Part shown: piece after piece, positions 1 to 8,433 of the stretch
Numbering within the stretch: position 1 is the first letter of the stretch
Layout: each line of letters opens with the position of its first letter
Assembly: GCF_000425445.1 (NCBI RefSeq)
Contig: NZ_AUDL01000004.1
Location: 1 to 64,000, forward strand
Source: Flavobacterium denitrificans DSM 15936
GTDB taxonomy: Bacteria; Bacteroidota; Bacteroidia; Flavobacteriales; Flavobacteriaceae
Length of the DNA: 64,000 nt
Direction: 5' to 3'
Program-made: the position numbers and the translations under genes
Notes under the pieces: generated by a model
What the model saw: only the letters and a program-made list of their open reading frames with translations
Databases searched by the model: none
What the model was told of the DNA's origin: nothing

Positions 1-2
1 CT

Positions 3-230
3 CATAATATAGACGAACGCATTTTAAAACATCAAAATCATTCTTATTCAAATTCTTTTACCAAAATTGCCAACGATTGGGAAATAGCTTTAACTTTTAT
101 CTGCAGTAATAAAGAGGAAGCCCTGTATCTCGAAAATTTCATCAAAAGAATGAAAAGCAAGGTTTTCAACAATAAAATAATTGCAGAACCATCAATTCTC
201 AAAGAAATCTTATCCAAAAGAAAATCATAA
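3..230 (+). CDS. GIY-YIG nuclease family protein, C-terminal fragment
   Basis: This is an open frame that enters from the left edge, so the start is outside the window. It encodes 75 residues before TAA. The visible part reads HNIDERILKHQ, then SFTKIANDWE, then EALYLENFIKRMKSK. This matches the C-terminal half of small GIY-YIG-superfamily proteins (UvrC-type nuclease fold), where an FTxxxxDW segment is followed by a helix ending in K-x-x-KSK. The catalytic GIY and YIG motifs would lie upstream and cannot be seen. The family assignment comes from remembered sequence pattern only. A terminator-like hairpin follows at 276-316. Confidence 0.6.
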   Translation, partial: HNIDERILKHQNHSYSNSFTKIANDWEIALTFICSNKEEALYLENFIKRMKSKVFNNKIIAEPSILKEILSKRKS

Positions 231-244
231 TGCCTCCCTGGTTC

Positions 245-260
245 TCCCGAAGCCTCGGGA
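245..260. repeat. Palindromic repeat TCCCGAAGCCTCGGGA
   Basis: This is an imperfect palindrome that can fold on itself (TCCCGA/TCGGGA). It is the exact reverse complement of 287-302, which sits inside the following terminator hairpin. A related palindrome occurs at 348-365 and another at 43596-43613, so it belongs to a dispersed family of short TCCCGA...TCGGGA hairpins. Confidence 0.7.
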
Positions 261-275
261 CTGGAGGTACCACGA

Positions 276-316
276 AACCCGAATAGTCCCGAGGCTTCGG
301 GATTCGGGTTTTTTGT
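276..316 (+). terminator. Rho-independent terminator built on a palindromic repeat
   Basis: The outer stem AACCCGAAT/ATTCGGGTT encloses an inner stem CCCGA/TCGGG, and a run of six T follows. It lies 45 bp after the GIY-YIG stop. The inner stem is the 287-302 copy of the TCCCGA palindrome, so the terminator appears to have formed around a repeat unit. Confidence 0.75.
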
Positions 317-347
317 TTTTATGATTTAACGGCTAAGATTTACGCAA

Positions 348-365
348 TCCCAATAACTATCGGGA
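348..365. repeat. Palindromic repeat TCCCAATAACTATCGGGA
   Basis: This 18-bp imperfect palindrome matches 15 of 18 positions of the hairpin at 43596-43613 (TCCTGATAGCTATCGGGA). It lies just beyond the 3' end of the lipoprotein gene at 387-980 (minus strand). It could serve as a weak 3' hairpin, but no T-run accompanies it. Confidence 0.55.
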
Positions 366-386
366 GCAAAGTTTTATTTTAAGCTT

Positions 387-980
387 TTATTTTTTCTTTA
401 GTACTATGCTCTTATAATAGTTTCTTTGCATTATTTCAAAAACGTTCTTAATCAAGTTAACATTTACATCTGATGTTTTTGTTTCATAAAGACTTGTAGA
501 AGGTGAGAAATACTGAATTTTTATTTCATCATTACACTTTACAAGCAAGACATATAAATTGGAATGGCCATCAAATCTGTTACAACTTTGATAATAATTT
601 CCTTTTTCCAAAACTTCCAAAATAAAACTTAGCTTCTTTTTATCTTCTAAAACAAAATCTTTCTTTTTTGTAAAGCGTTCCGATTTAATAAAAAAACTAA
701 AGTCTTTATCAAAATCAACTATTAAAAACTGATTACTTCCGCTCCCTTCTTGCCAATTATAAAGCAAAGCCCCTTTTTTTATTTTATTAAAATTTTCAAA
801 TTCCTCTTTAGAAAAATCAGAATCTTTTATAAAACTCAAATATTGATGTTGCAATTCTTCTGAGATCGCTGGGATAACTTTACAATTATATGTGTTTACT
901 TCTGTAACAACATTTTTTTTATTTCCACAAGAAATAAAAATTACACATAAAATTACGACGATACTTTGTTTCATTTTCAA
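387..980 (-). CDS. Hypothetical lipoprotein
   Basis: This 197-residue protein begins with a short basic segment, a hydrophobic stretch and the lipobox VIFISC (Cys18), so it is predicted to be a lipoprotein processed by signal peptidase II. Met3 is an alternative start. The mature part is lysine- and phenylalanine-rich with no motif I recognise. It ends in a basic tail (VLKKK). The gene stands alone on the minus strand, with the plus-strand transporter starting 182 bp beyond its 5' end. No function is proposed. The lipoprotein call is read directly from the sequence. Confidence 0.75.
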   Translation of the reverse strand: MKMKQSIVVILCVIFISCGNKKNVVTEVNTYNCKVIPAISEELQHQYLSFIKDSDFSKEEFENFNKIKKGALLYNWQEGSGSNQFLIVDFDKDFSFFIKSERFTKKKDFVLEDKKKLSFILEVLEKGNYYQSCNRFDGHSNLYVLLVKCNDEIKIQYFSPSTSLYETKTSDVNVNLIKNVFEIMQRNYYKSIVLKKK

Positions 981-1162
981 TAAAAATCTAGATCTTTTTC
1001 AAATATAAAATTCTTCTGATTAAATTAAATCACTATAATTTAGAATGCCAACAAATTAATAGTTTTTGTTAAAAAAGTATTAAGTGAATAACAAAATATC
1101 TTATATATTCGTAAAACTATATTTTTAATATTTAATAATTATTAAGTACACAAAACGGTTTT

Positions 1163-2659
1163 ATGAGCAAAACTTCTACTAAAGGTATTTGGAAAGTTAT
1201 TTCGGCATCCTCGATGGGAACCATGATTGAATGGTACGATTTTTATATTTTTGGAAGTTTAGCTGTTGTCATTTCAACAAAATTCTTTCCTAGCGATAAT
1301 CCCGCTGCGGCATTTTTATCGACTTTGGCCACTTTTGCGGCTGGATTTGTTGTACGCCCTTTTGGGGCTTTATTTTTTGGAAGACTTGGCGATATTATTG
1401 GGCGTAAATATACGTTCATGGCTACTTTATTATTAATGGGAGGTTCTACTTTTTTGATAGGTTGTATCCCGAGTTATGAAACTATTGGTTTTATGGCACC
1501 TTTATTAGTATTGATTCTTCGTTTGCTTCAAGGACTGGCGCTAGGAGGAGAATATGGCGGCGCCGCAACTTATGTAGCCGAGCATTCGCCAGCAGGACAA
1601 AAAGGATATTGGACATCATGGATTCAAACTACGGCTACAGTGGGACTATTCATATCGTTGATGGTTATTTTGGCCACAAAAAATGTGCTTTCTGCAGAGG
1701 CTTTTGACACATGGGGATGGCGCGTTCCGTTTTGGGTTTCAATTGTAATGGTTGGCGTTTCGTATTTAATTCGAAAAAACATGGATGAATCGCCAGTATT
1801 TGCAAAAGCAAAAAAAGAAGGAACCACAAGTTCCAATCCGTTAAAGGAAAGTTTTGGAAATCGATACAATTTGAAGTTCGTTTTATTGGCTCTTTTTGGA
1901 GCGACGATGGGACAAGGTGTAGTTTGGTACACGGGGCAATTCTACGCTATGAGTTTCATGAAGACGGTCATGAATATTGACTCTTCACAAGTTGATGAAC
2001 TTTTGGGAATTGCTTTATTAATTGGAACACCTTTTTTTATTGTTTTTGGATGGCTTAGTGATAAAGTTGGCAGAAAATATATCATGATGTCGGGCATGCT
2101 GTTGGCAATCTTTTTTTACAGGCCAATTTATAAAATGATGTACAACACCACTGATATCACTTATAAAACAGAAATCAGTGAAACAACAAAAACAAATACA
2201 GAAACTAACGCAAAAAATGACGTTGTAACTATAACTTCCAAAACTTTTACTGATGGAACTTCGTATATAGAAAAGAAAACTGTCTTTGCTGACAAAAAAG
2301 AATCTCAAAGCAATATTACCATCAAAATAAATTCTGAAGATGAATGGACATTGATTTTCTTGGTTTTCATTCAAGTTATATTTGTCACAATGGTTTACGG
2401 GCCAATTGCAGCTTTTTTAGTTGAGATGTTTCCAACTAAAATACGATACACTTCAATGTCGCTTCCTTATCACGTGGGGAACGGGATTTTTGGAGGTTTG
2501 CTTCCTGCAATTTCTACCTACTTTGTAACGCACGCCAAAGCCAATGGAAAACCAGAATTTTATCTTGAAGGACTTTGGTATCCAATTATTATTGCCTCAA
2601 TCTGCTTTGTAATTGGAATGGTTTACATTGATAATAAAAATAAAACGAATCACCTTTAA
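1163..2659 (+). CDS. MFS transporter, metabolite:H+ symporter (MHS) type
   Basis: This is a 498-residue inner-membrane protein. The N-terminal MIEWYDFYIFG segment, RPFGALFFGRLGDIIGRKY (loop 2-3 motif) and GLALGGEYGGAATYVAEHSP are signatures of the MHS branch of the major facilitator superfamily, which includes alpha-ketoglutarate and proline/betaine permeases. A second GWLSDKVGRK motif at about 296-305 marks the start of the C-terminal half. Family members move small carboxylates or compatible solutes with protons. The substrate cannot be told from sequence. A hydrophilic Thr/Lys-rich insertion at about residues 327-395 separates two late membrane helices, where the loop is usually short. A small membrane protein follows 15 bp downstream and is probably co-transcribed. 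Confidence 0.88.
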   Translation: MSKTSTKGIWKVISASSMGTMIEWYDFYIFGSLAVVISTKFFPSDNPAAAFLSTLATFAAGFVVRPFGALFFGRLGDIIGRKYTFMATLLLMGGSTFLIGCIPSYETIGFMAPLLVLILRLLQGLALGGEYGGAATYVAEHSPAGQKGYWTSWIQTTATVGLFISLMVILATKNVLSAEAFDTWGWRVPFWVSIVMVGVSYLIRKNMDESPVFAKAKKEGTTSSNPLKESFGNRYNLKFVLLALFGATMGQGVVWYTGQFYAMSFMKTVMNIDSSQVDELLGIALLIGTPFFIVFGWLSDKVGRKYIMMSGMLLAIFFYRPIYKMMYNTTDITYKTEISETTKTNTETNAKNDVVTITSKTFTDGTSYIEKKTVFADKKESQSNITIKINSEDEWTLIFLVFIQVIFVTMVYGPIAAFLVEMFPTKIRYTSMSLPYHVGNGIFGGLLPAISTYFVTHAKANGKPEFYLEGLWYPIIIASICFVIGMVYIDNKNKTNHL

Positions 2660-2674
2660 TACCTACTTATAATT

Positions 2675-2899
2675 ATGAATACCGTTAAACAAATTTTAGG
2701 TGTTTTGTGGATTATATTTTCCATTGCAGCCGCTTATTTCTGTGTGTTTGAATTTGGCTTGCCAAAATTTTTATCAGACCAGCAGGACGATACTGTCTTT
2801 GGAATCATTATCCTTTTCATTCTCACCCCATTAATCGTCCTAGGATTAGGAACTTTTGGCTATTTTTCTTTGATTGGAGAATACAACGAGAAAAAATAA
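2675..2899 (+). CDS. Small two-helix membrane protein
   Basis: This 74-residue protein has two predicted membrane segments (about residues 6-28 and 40-66) joined by an acidic loop (SDQQDDT). It has a short polar C-terminus (GEYNEKK). It follows the MHS transporter by 15 bp and precedes a strong terminator, so the two genes look like one transcript. Small proteins of this kind accompany MHS-type transporters in Bacteroidota, but I cannot confirm the family name or a role. An accessory subunit for the transporter is an inference from position only. Confidence 0.75.
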   Translation: MNTVKQILGVLWIIFSIAAAYFCVFEFGLPKFLSDQQDDTVFGIIILFILTPLIVLGLGTFGYFSLIGEYNEKK

Positions 2900-2920
2900 C
2901 CAAAACAAACTTTAACAAAA

Positions 2921-2954
2921 AAAGGGCTGTCTTAACCAAACAGACAGCCCTTTT
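2921..2954. terminator. Bidirectional terminator hairpin
   Basis: The stem AAAGGGCTGTCT/AGACAGCCCTTT is perfect, with A-rich and T-rich flanks. It lies between the small membrane protein (plus) and the 3' end of the T9SS amylase (minus), so it can end transcription from both sides. Confidence 0.85.
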
Positions 2955-2993
2955 ACATTACTAAAAAACCAAATTTTAAATTACTTTCTTTTA

Positions 2994-5864
2994 TTATTTC
3001 TTAATAAATTTCATTACTTGAACTTTATTATTTTCATCTGTAGCTTTTACAACATATAATCCTGTTTTCAAATCGCTTACGTTATATTGAAAATCAGGAT
3101 TTCCGTTTGAAGCAAAACTTTTCACTAGTTGACCTGTTATCGAATAAACCTGAACTTTTGTTGTTGCAATATTCAAGGTAAAATAATTTGCAACCGGATT
3201 TGGATATAAATTAACTGCGCTTGTTTTCTCAAAATCTGGAATCGCTAAATTGGCTGTTTTATTGCCGTAAATTCTGTATTCGCCTGGACCTAAGTTTACC
3301 GTTGCATTAACATCTGTAACATTGATTGAAGAATTATCCATTAAATTGTACCATGTTCCAGTATATTGAAAACCTGTAGCAACGTTTTGCGGAGTCACAT
3401 CAAAATTAGCTAGAATCAAGACATCTTTTAATTGTGTTGCAGCTAGATTGCTGTTTGTAATTTTAATGTTTACAGTCAATGTATTAGCACTTGCCATTGT
3501 TGGTGTACCCAAAAACACAGGTTCAGTCACTTTTAAATTGATCATTTTTGCCCAATCATAATAAATTTTATTACGATTTGTGTCTCCTAACCAGTTTTCA
3601 GCCCATTGTGGCTGTGGTTTAGTATCTAATTTACAATCTCCAGAAATCGTTGCTGAATTGTCATTTACAGTTCCGTCGTTACAAGTATAAATAGAATCAT
3701 CCCAACCAAGTTCGCCAAAATGCCAAATCATTTTTGGACCAGGAATCAATAGTGAAACCGCTCCAATTGCAGACATTCTTGACAAAGCAGTATTTAATGT
3801 TTTTACATTATAAGTTCCTGATGAATTTCCAAATTTTACATTTTTATACATTAAACGTTCTTCATCGTGGCTTTCGGCGTATCCCATTAAACGATTCGCA
3901 TTAAATCCTCTGCTAGAACTCATCATTCTAGAAATATTACTTGTATACCCCATTGACAACTCATTATACTGATCTGTCATCTTTCCCCACATCATAACAC
4001 CTTTACTTGGTGATTCATTTGTTCTATAGTTTGCCCATTGCTGTTCTTCATTATCCGAACCTAAATGTTCGAAAATAGTATAATGCGTTGGATCAAGGCT
4101 CCAAGAATAATCGGCATATTTTTTCAAGATATCAACTCTATCTTGCTGATAAGCATTTGTACAAGATTCATCTGAAGCGGTACAAGCTTGTGTAAATCCT
4201 TTTGTTAAATCCCAACGGAAACCATCGATTTTATATTCTTCAATCCATTGCTTCACAACGCGCTCAACATAATATTGCGTTTTTGCAGACTGATGATTAA
4301 AGTCTTCACCAACACTATAAGTATGTTTTGCAACAGTATTAAAATATGGATTTTCTGAAGTTGGTGATCCAAAACCGTCTCCATCAGGATCATTCATCCA
4401 CATTCTCACCATCGGATTTCTTCCGAAAGCATGATTCAAAGCAACGTCAAGGATGACAGCTATTCCGTTTTGGTGGCATAAATCGATAAACTCCTTTAAT
4501 TTATCTGATGTACCATAATATTTATCCAAAGCCATATGAAACGAAGTGTTATAACCCCAGCTTTCATTGCCTTCATACTCCATTACCGGCATTAATTCGA
4601 TTGCATTTATTTTAAGTGTTTTAAAATAATCTATTCTATCAATCAAAGTCTGATAATTTCTTTTAGCGTCAAAATCACGAACTAAAAGTTCATAAACCAC
4701 TAATTTGTCTTTTTCCGGTTTTGTAAAATTCGTTACTTGCCAATTGTAAGGCGTTTGTCCCGTTTTTAAAACCGTAACTTCGAAATTCTGCCCCGCTGGA
4801 TAAGCCGGCATATTTGGATAAGAAGTTGCAGGAATTCCTGAATCATCATAAGGAGACAAAACCAAAGTTGAATATGGATCTGCTGTTTTTACCAAAGCCG
4901 GAGAATTTGCTAATGGAGTACTTTCTCCCACCCAATATTGATACGTATTATTTGCACCCGAAACTAACCCTGTCAATTCCAACCAAAATTTTCCAGAAGA
5001 AGGATCTTTTTTCATAGCATAAGCCGTTGTCGGTTGCCAATTATTGAAACTTCCTGCTACGTAAACAAAATCTTTTAAAGGCGCATCTAAAACTAGAGTT
5101 GCTTTTGTTGCATCTGCAGTATTATAATTTATTCCATCAACTAAACCTGCAGGCATAGCTTCAGAAACAGTATTTGGATTTACAACTACTGCAAATTTCT
5201 TTGAAACTGTAGTAGCCCCTTGAGTAGCAATCAATTCATAATTTTGGTTTCCTATAATATTAGTATGAGTATAAGAATAACTTGAAGTACTGGCGTTTGT
5301 ATTGATTGTTGTTTCATTAGCTTTTAATGTATAACTCCCCGCACCTCCAGTATTTGTTGCCGTAATATTAAAACTTGAACCAGAATTAATAATGGTTGTA
5401 CTATTTTCGACTGGAGAAGTCAAAGTAACTTGAAAAGATCCTACATTAAGAAAAAAATCGGAACATGATGGCGCCAATTTCAGCGTCTGACTTCCATTCG
5501 CGCTTCTAAATACAATTCCCATTTTTGTCGCCGCAGTTTGCTGTCCTGAAGTTAGTCCAAAATAAACACTTGGGGTAATGGTAATGCTCCACGTTCCGTT
5601 TGCTTCTTTTGTCATTAGTCCAACTCCATCATCAGCCCCCCAATTTCCTTTTACAACCTGCCAAGGATTTCCTTCATCACCAATACCTGCATGCATATAA
5701 ACCTTAGTCGGATTGGTTCCCATAGTATTACATGTAGTAGATACAAATGATGCTGTTATTTTGATGGGCTCATTGACTTGAAATATAGCTGGCGACACTG
5801 TTATCTGCTGAGCATCGGCAATAATAGACAATAAAAAGAAAATAAAAAGTAATGTTTTTTTCAT
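2994..5864 (-). CDS. Secreted GH13 alpha-amylase with T9SS C-terminal sorting domain
   Basis: This 956-residue protein starts with a signal peptide (cleavage near ADAQ). An N-terminal beta region follows, then an early-set/CBM48-like module (about 265-312, FVYVAGSFNNWQ) and a GH13 barrel. Region I is DVALNH (473-478). The nucleophile is Asp552 in DGFRWD, the acid/base Glu599 in IFEH, and the third acid Asp667 in ESHDEER. Residues 875-956 (LYPNPVANYF...GLYVVKATDE...KFIKK) form a type A T9SS sorting domain. The enzyme is therefore expected at the cell surface or in the medium, hydrolysing starch to maltodextrins. It is last in the minus-strand susCDE group, behind an intergenic hairpin (5901-5930). 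It fills the role SusG has in Bacteroides but is not a lipoprotein. Confidence 0.93.
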   Translation of the reverse strand: MKKTLLFIFFLLSIIADAQQITVSPAIFQVNEPIKITASFVSTTCNTMGTNPTKVYMHAGIGDEGNPWQVVKGNWGADDGVGLMTKEANGTWSITITPSVYFGLTSGQQTAATKMGIVFRSANGSQTLKLAPSCSDFFLNVGSFQVTLTSPVENSTTIINSGSSFNITATNTGGAGSYTLKANETTINTNASTSSYSYTHTNIIGNQNYELIATQGATTVSKKFAVVVNPNTVSEAMPAGLVDGINYNTADATKATLVLDAPLKDFVYVAGSFNNWQPTTAYAMKKDPSSGKFWLELTGLVSGANNTYQYWVGESTPLANSPALVKTADPYSTLVLSPYDDSGIPATSYPNMPAYPAGQNFEVTVLKTGQTPYNWQVTNFTKPEKDKLVVYELLVRDFDAKRNYQTLIDRIDYFKTLKINAIELMPVMEYEGNESWGYNTSFHMALDKYYGTSDKLKEFIDLCHQNGIAVILDVALNHAFGRNPMVRMWMNDPDGDGFGSPTSENPYFNTVAKHTYSVGEDFNHQSAKTQYYVERVVKQWIEEYKIDGFRWDLTKGFTQACTASDESCTNAYQQDRVDILKKYADYSWSLDPTHYTIFEHLGSDNEEQQWANYRTNESPSKGVMMWGKMTDQYNELSMGYTSNISRMMSSSRGFNANRLMGYAESHDEERLMYKNVKFGNSSGTYNVKTLNTALSRMSAIGAVSLLIPGPKMIWHFGELGWDDSIYTCNDGTVNDNSATISGDCKLDTKPQPQWAENWLGDTNRNKIYYDWAKMINLKVTEPVFLGTPTMASANTLTVNIKITNSNLAATQLKDVLILANFDVTPQNVATGFQYTGTWYNLMDNSSINVTDVNATVNLGPGEYRIYGNKTANLAIPDFEKTSAVNLYPNPVANYFTLNIATTKVQVYSITGQLVKSFASNGNPDFQYNVSDLKTGLYVVKATDENNKVQVMKFIKK

Positions 5865-5900
5865 AATCTCGTGGTTTGTGTGGTTAGTTAGTTTGATTAA

Positions 5901-5930
5901 AAAAGGGCTATCTGGAGATAGCCCTTTTTT
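5901..5930. terminator. Intercistronic hairpin with T-run between susE and amylase
   Basis: The stem AAAGGGCTATCT/AGATAGCCCTTT has T-runs on both strands. It sits between susE (stop at 5949) and the amylase start (5864), inside an otherwise co-directional group. It could partly end transcription after susE and lower amylase mRNA relative to susCDE. Partial termination is inferred. Confidence 0.75.
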
Positions 5931-5948
5931 TTGTAAATTACATTGAAA

Positions 5949-6764
5949 CTAGTCTAATGTGATTTTTTTCGCACCATTGTCAATAGTTAAAACTCTTTCT
6001 CCAGTTGGTCCAGTATATTTAAAGTTACTATCACCATCACCAGCATTTACTAATTCATCATCAATAGTATAACCATTTGATGAATAGAAAGTATAATTAT
6101 GACTTGCATCCCAGTTACCATTACTTGTAAAGTTGTTTCCTAAGAATTCTCTAAATGCTTCTCCGCTTTTAAGAACAATAGTTACTTGGTAAACATCTGT
6201 TTTTCCAACAACCAATGGGAATTCAGTTTCTGCATCACCATCCCAAGTCCATCCACCTGGAGTAGCAGCACCCACTAACCAGTGTGAAGTTGCTAATGGA
6301 GTATGATAAGGAGTTGCTTTAATAGTATAGAAATTAGAAAACTGTGATTCAGCTCCAGTTCCAACCGTAGATTTGATACGGATATCAACACTGCTTTCTT
6401 CTTTTGAAGGAAAACCAGCATTAATTAAAGCTGCATTTAACTCAGCAACTGTCAAAGCTCTGTAACGAGATGTAGTTGTAGTTACAGCAAAAGGAGTAGC
6501 AAATTCAGTACCTGCTTTTGCAATTTCAATTGTATAATTTACAACTGTTTGCGTTCCATCATATTTTGCATCATCCCAAATTACAGTTGTTGCAACCTCT
6601 TTTTCATTTTCTTTTGTAAGAACAATGTTAAAGTCACTTTGAGGGCTAAGTAATACAGGAGCTGTAACAGGCTCGATTACTGGTCTATCTTCTACATCAT
6701 CAGCATTACATGACACTGCTAAAACACCAATGAATGCGATTAAAATTTTATATATGTTTTTCAT
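5949..6764 (-). CDS. susE: SusE-like outer-membrane starch-binding lipoprotein
   Basis: This 271-residue lipoprotein has a signal peptide ending in the lipobox LAVSC (Cys19). The N-terminal part (APVLLSPQSDFNIVL...TTVIWDDAKYDGTQ) matches the SusE N-terminal immunoglobulin-like domain. The C-terminal half (SHWLVGAATPGGWTWDGDAETEFPL, then an EAFREFLGNNF stretch) resembles a SusE/SusF starch-binding module. Such proteins sit on the outer face of the outer membrane and hold glucan near SusC/SusD. It is shorter than Bacteroides SusE (about 390 residues), so it probably carries one binding module rather than two. The gene lies 24 bp after susD. No susF-like gene is present. Confidence 0.85.
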   Translation of the reverse strand: MKNIYKILIAFIGVLAVSCNADDVEDRPVIEPVTAPVLLSPQSDFNIVLTKENEKEVATTVIWDDAKYDGTQTVVNYTIEIAKAGTEFATPFAVTTTTSRYRALTVAELNAALINAGFPSKEESSVDIRIKSTVGTGAESQFSNFYTIKATPYHTPLATSHWLVGAATPGGWTWDGDAETEFPLVVGKTDVYQVTIVLKSGEAFREFLGNNFTSNGNWDASHNYTFYSSNGYTIDDELVNAGDGDSNFKYTGPTGERVLTIDNGAKKITLD

Positions 6765-6788
6765 TTTATTTATTTTTTATAGGGTTAG

Positions 6789-8396
6789 TTAGTATCCTGG
6801 GTTTTGTTTTAAAGTTGGGTTTGCTTGAATAGCACGTGACGGGATAGGCATCAAATCTCTGAAAGATTCTGTACCGCTACCATTTTTAACGCCACCTTTC
6901 CATTGCCAAATTTTAGATGATCCTGAGAATTTTCCAAAACGAATCAAATCTGTTCTTCTGTGACACTCCCAAAACAATTCTCTTGCTCTTTCATCTAAAA
7001 GAAAATCTAATGTTAATTCAGAACTTGTAATAATACCTGCTCCAGCTCTAGCTCTAATTTTATTTACATAACCTAGAGCTTTTGCTGCATCACCAGACGC
7101 AGCTCCTCTAAGAGTTGCTTCAGCATACATTAAATAGACATCTGACAATCTGTACATAGGAAAATCTGTGTCTGGCATATCATTTCTTTGTGCCGCAGAG
7201 CCATCAGAATTTATGTTTGTAAACTTTTTAACTGCATAACCATTAGTAAACACTCCATAATCAGCGATATCTAAAGTTTGTCCATCTGTAAAGAAAGTAC
7301 CTCTTTTATCAGAAACTGCATTTACATCAGGAAATAACTGAACAAATTCTGGTCTTACTCTGATACCTGACCAACCACCGTCCATTCCTTGATCAGCTCC
7401 TGCCATTTTTCCTCCGATAGATGCGTGCAAAATAAAACTCATACCTCCACCGATTGCTCTAATTGCATTTCCATCACCAACAATTGGGAAAATAACTTCA
7501 CTTTGCGCTCCGTTTCTGTTGTTATCTGCAGAAAACAAATAACGGTATGGAACCTCTGCAAATGTATATCCTGAAGAAGTAATAATGTCATTACATAAAA
7601 CAGCTGCATCGTTAAATCTTTCTGTTCCTGTATATACTTTAGAATTTAAATAAATCTGAGCAAGCAAAAATTTAGCAGCAGTTTTATCAACTCTTCCATA
7701 TTCATTAGTTTTTGAAGCCGCCAAAGTATTATCCATATCTTTCAATTCAGACTCTACAAATGCAAAAACTTCTGCTCTTGTTTTTTGTTCTGGATAAAAG
7801 AACCCTACCGGATCATTTTCAGTTGTGATAGGCACATTTCCAAATAAATCCATCAAGTTAACATAAGAGAAAGCTCTTAAAAAACGTGCTTCAGCTCTTA
7901 AAGTCGTAACCTCAGCTTTCAAATTAGCGTCAACGCCTCTTGATGCCAGTTTCTCATCTGTAGTTTGTCTTAAAAATTCATTCGCAACACTAATTTCATA
8001 AAAAGCTCTAGAAAAAATTCCGTACAAAAACTGGTTACTCGGACTCCATTTTTGCCCATTTATTGCTGGCAAACCATCATCAGACCAAGCCACAATTGCC
8101 TCATCTGTCGGGAATTCCTGAGTAACAAACATTAGTCGTAAATAACTACTAAAGTCTCCTCCAAGACCTGCGATATCAGCTTGTCCATCTCCATCATTTC
8201 CTCCAACATACAAACCTGCATATAATTTTGCCATTACTTGTTTGTACGATGCCGGATCTTGAAAAAATTCATTAGAAAGGAACTCATCATCATCCGTTGG
8301 TGTCACGTCTAAGTCACCTGTACAAGACGTAAGTGTCATATTTAATCCTAAAATGAATAGGAGAAAATAAGATATATATTTAAATGATATTTTCAT
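6789..8396 (-). CDS. susD: SusD/RagB family starch-binding outer-membrane lipoprotein
   Basis: The frame is open from 8447, but the start at 8396 is chosen because it gives a clean lipoprotein signal (MKISFKYISYFLL...TLTSC). It also avoids overlapping susC, which ends at 8434. The resulting 535-residue protein has the SusD-like N-terminal domain and the conserved C-terminal segments YLMYAEATLRG, YVNKIRARAG and LLDERARELFWECHRRTDL. SusD proteins form the lid of the SusC channel and bind the glycan. The position between susC and susE and the starch enzymes around it support a maltodextrin or starch ligand. Confidence 0.93.
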   Translation of the reverse strand: MKISFKYISYFLLFILGLNMTLTSCTGDLDVTPTDDDEFLSNEFFQDPASYKQVMAKLYAGLYVGGNDGDGQADIAGLGGDFSSYLRLMFVTQEFPTDEAIVAWSDDGLPAINGQKWSPSNQFLYGIFSRAFYEISVANEFLRQTTDEKLASRGVDANLKAEVTTLRAEARFLRAFSYVNLMDLFGNVPITTENDPVGFFYPEQKTRAEVFAFVESELKDMDNTLAASKTNEYGRVDKTAAKFLLAQIYLNSKVYTGTERFNDAAVLCNDIITSSGYTFAEVPYRYLFSADNNRNGAQSEVIFPIVGDGNAIRAIGGGMSFILHASIGGKMAGADQGMDGGWSGIRVRPEFVQLFPDVNAVSDKRGTFFTDGQTLDIADYGVFTNGYAVKKFTNINSDGSAAQRNDMPDTDFPMYRLSDVYLMYAEATLRGAASGDAAKALGYVNKIRARAGAGIITSSELTLDFLLDERARELFWECHRRTDLIRFGKFSGSSKIWQWKGGVKNGSGTESFRDLMPIPSRAIQANPTLKQNPGY

Positions 8397-8433
8397 TTTG
8401 TTTATTTTTAAAATTTTGTTTTTCAATGTACTA

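Noticed and set aside
2018..2374. Minus-strand frame of 118 residues inside the MHS transporter
   Set aside because: It is an antisense shadow of a clear transporter gene with no independent start signals. The same applies to other antisense frames such as 1624-1932, 45508-46050 and 51740-52125.
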